NCBI GenBank assembly: GCA_021300535.1
Contig: JAJTED010000079.1
Span: forward strand, 1 to 33,668
Origin: Planctomycetaceae bacterium
GTDB taxonomy: Bacteria; Planctomycetota; Planctomycetia; Pirellulales; UBA1268
Direction of reading: 5' to 3'
Length of the DNA stretch: 33,668 bases
Shown one piece after another: positions 33,532-33,668 of the stretch. Numbering within the stretch: position 1 is the stretch's first letter; every line of letters begins with the position of its first letter. A model generated the notes under the pieces. It ran no database searches. It was not told the DNA's origin and saw only the letters and a list, made by a program, of their open reading frames with translations. Both the position numbers and the translations under genes were made by a program.

Positions 33532-33627
33532 CGGTTTTCCGGGAGAGTAAGCAGCCGGGAATAGGTGCGTTTCCCGAACGGGTAACTCGCTTATTCCCGG
33601 TTGCTCACGCCACGGGTTTTCCCGGGT
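33532..33627. repeat. 62-nt near-perfect palindrome flanked by short direct repeats
   Basis: Arms 33547-33569 and 33586-33608 match at 18 of 23 positions; most of the differences are transitions allowing G-U pairing. The 16-nt centre (33570-33585) is itself palindromic (TTTCCCGAACGGGTAA). Similar phrases CGGTTTTCCGGGA (33532-33544) and CGGGTTTTCCCGGGT (33613-33627) flank it in the same direction. Beyond it, to the window end, I see only more CCCGG-rich sequence and no gene. Confidence 0.75.
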
Positions 33628-33668
33628 ATTTGGCAGGAAAAATCCCGGCCGTCACAATCGTCCGGCCG

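Overview
The window is high-GC DNA that looks like a planctomycete chromosome, probably Pirellulales-like. This is inferred from gene content, not from a marker gene: a CTAGR-type sulfatase, an OmpL/BBP2-like porin, a glycine-zipper protein, a DevABC-type exporter, a Lys-tailed pyruvate phosphate dikinase, a 23-residue 'LSLDGL' solenoid protein, and many palindromic interspersed repeats. No rRNA, tRNA, CRISPR array or transposase was recognised.

Layout. 1-700: left edge with no convincing gene. 697-2928: a family 2 glycosyltransferase converging on an RmlC-type sugar epimerase, followed by a TetR/WHG regulator. 3017-7907: a co-directional cluster facing the TetR gene across a short region with an inverted repeat. 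It holds an NmrA-like reductase, a DUF2141 protein, a multi-pass membrane protein, and DevC permease, DevA ATPase and DevB adaptor; the adaptor is disrupted. 7934-14042: secreted and envelope genes (arylsulfatase, broken AraC regulator, two beta-barrel proteins, glycine-zipper protein, small exported protein). 14306-18536: a large SEC-C protein, a broken sigma-54 activator and glnB, which has a nearly consensus sigma-54 promoter. 18537-19224: tandem and interspersed palindromic repeats. 19225-27334: small Cys-containing exported protein, SLC13 transporter, a 142-bp terminal-inverted-repeat element, ppdK, a Pro-rich exported protein, the solenoid repeat protein and a DTW-domain tRNA modification enzyme. 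27335-27713: a gene-free stretch that looks like a structured RNA with a strong terminator.

28890-33668 is an accessory region dense in small toxin-antitoxin genes: a decayed VapBC-like pair, a UPF0175 antitoxin with a truncated PIN toxin and partner ORFs, and an intact AbiEi/AbiEii pair with a clear operator. A DUF486 membrane protein and a 24-cysteine copper-storage-like protein sit among them. The window ends in a 62-nt near-perfect palindrome upstream of abiE.

The most striking general pattern is that several otherwise typical genes (devB, the AraC regulator, the sigma-54 activator) lack an internal block and change frame at the join, while two more (the DUF2141 gene and a VapB-like antitoxin) change frame without a large loss. 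This is either real gene decay or systematic assembly collapse in GC-rich sequence; reads would decide. The best candidates for something undescribed are the structured RNA at 27381-27608, the terminator-gated small ORF at 31417-31739, and the palindromic repeat families.
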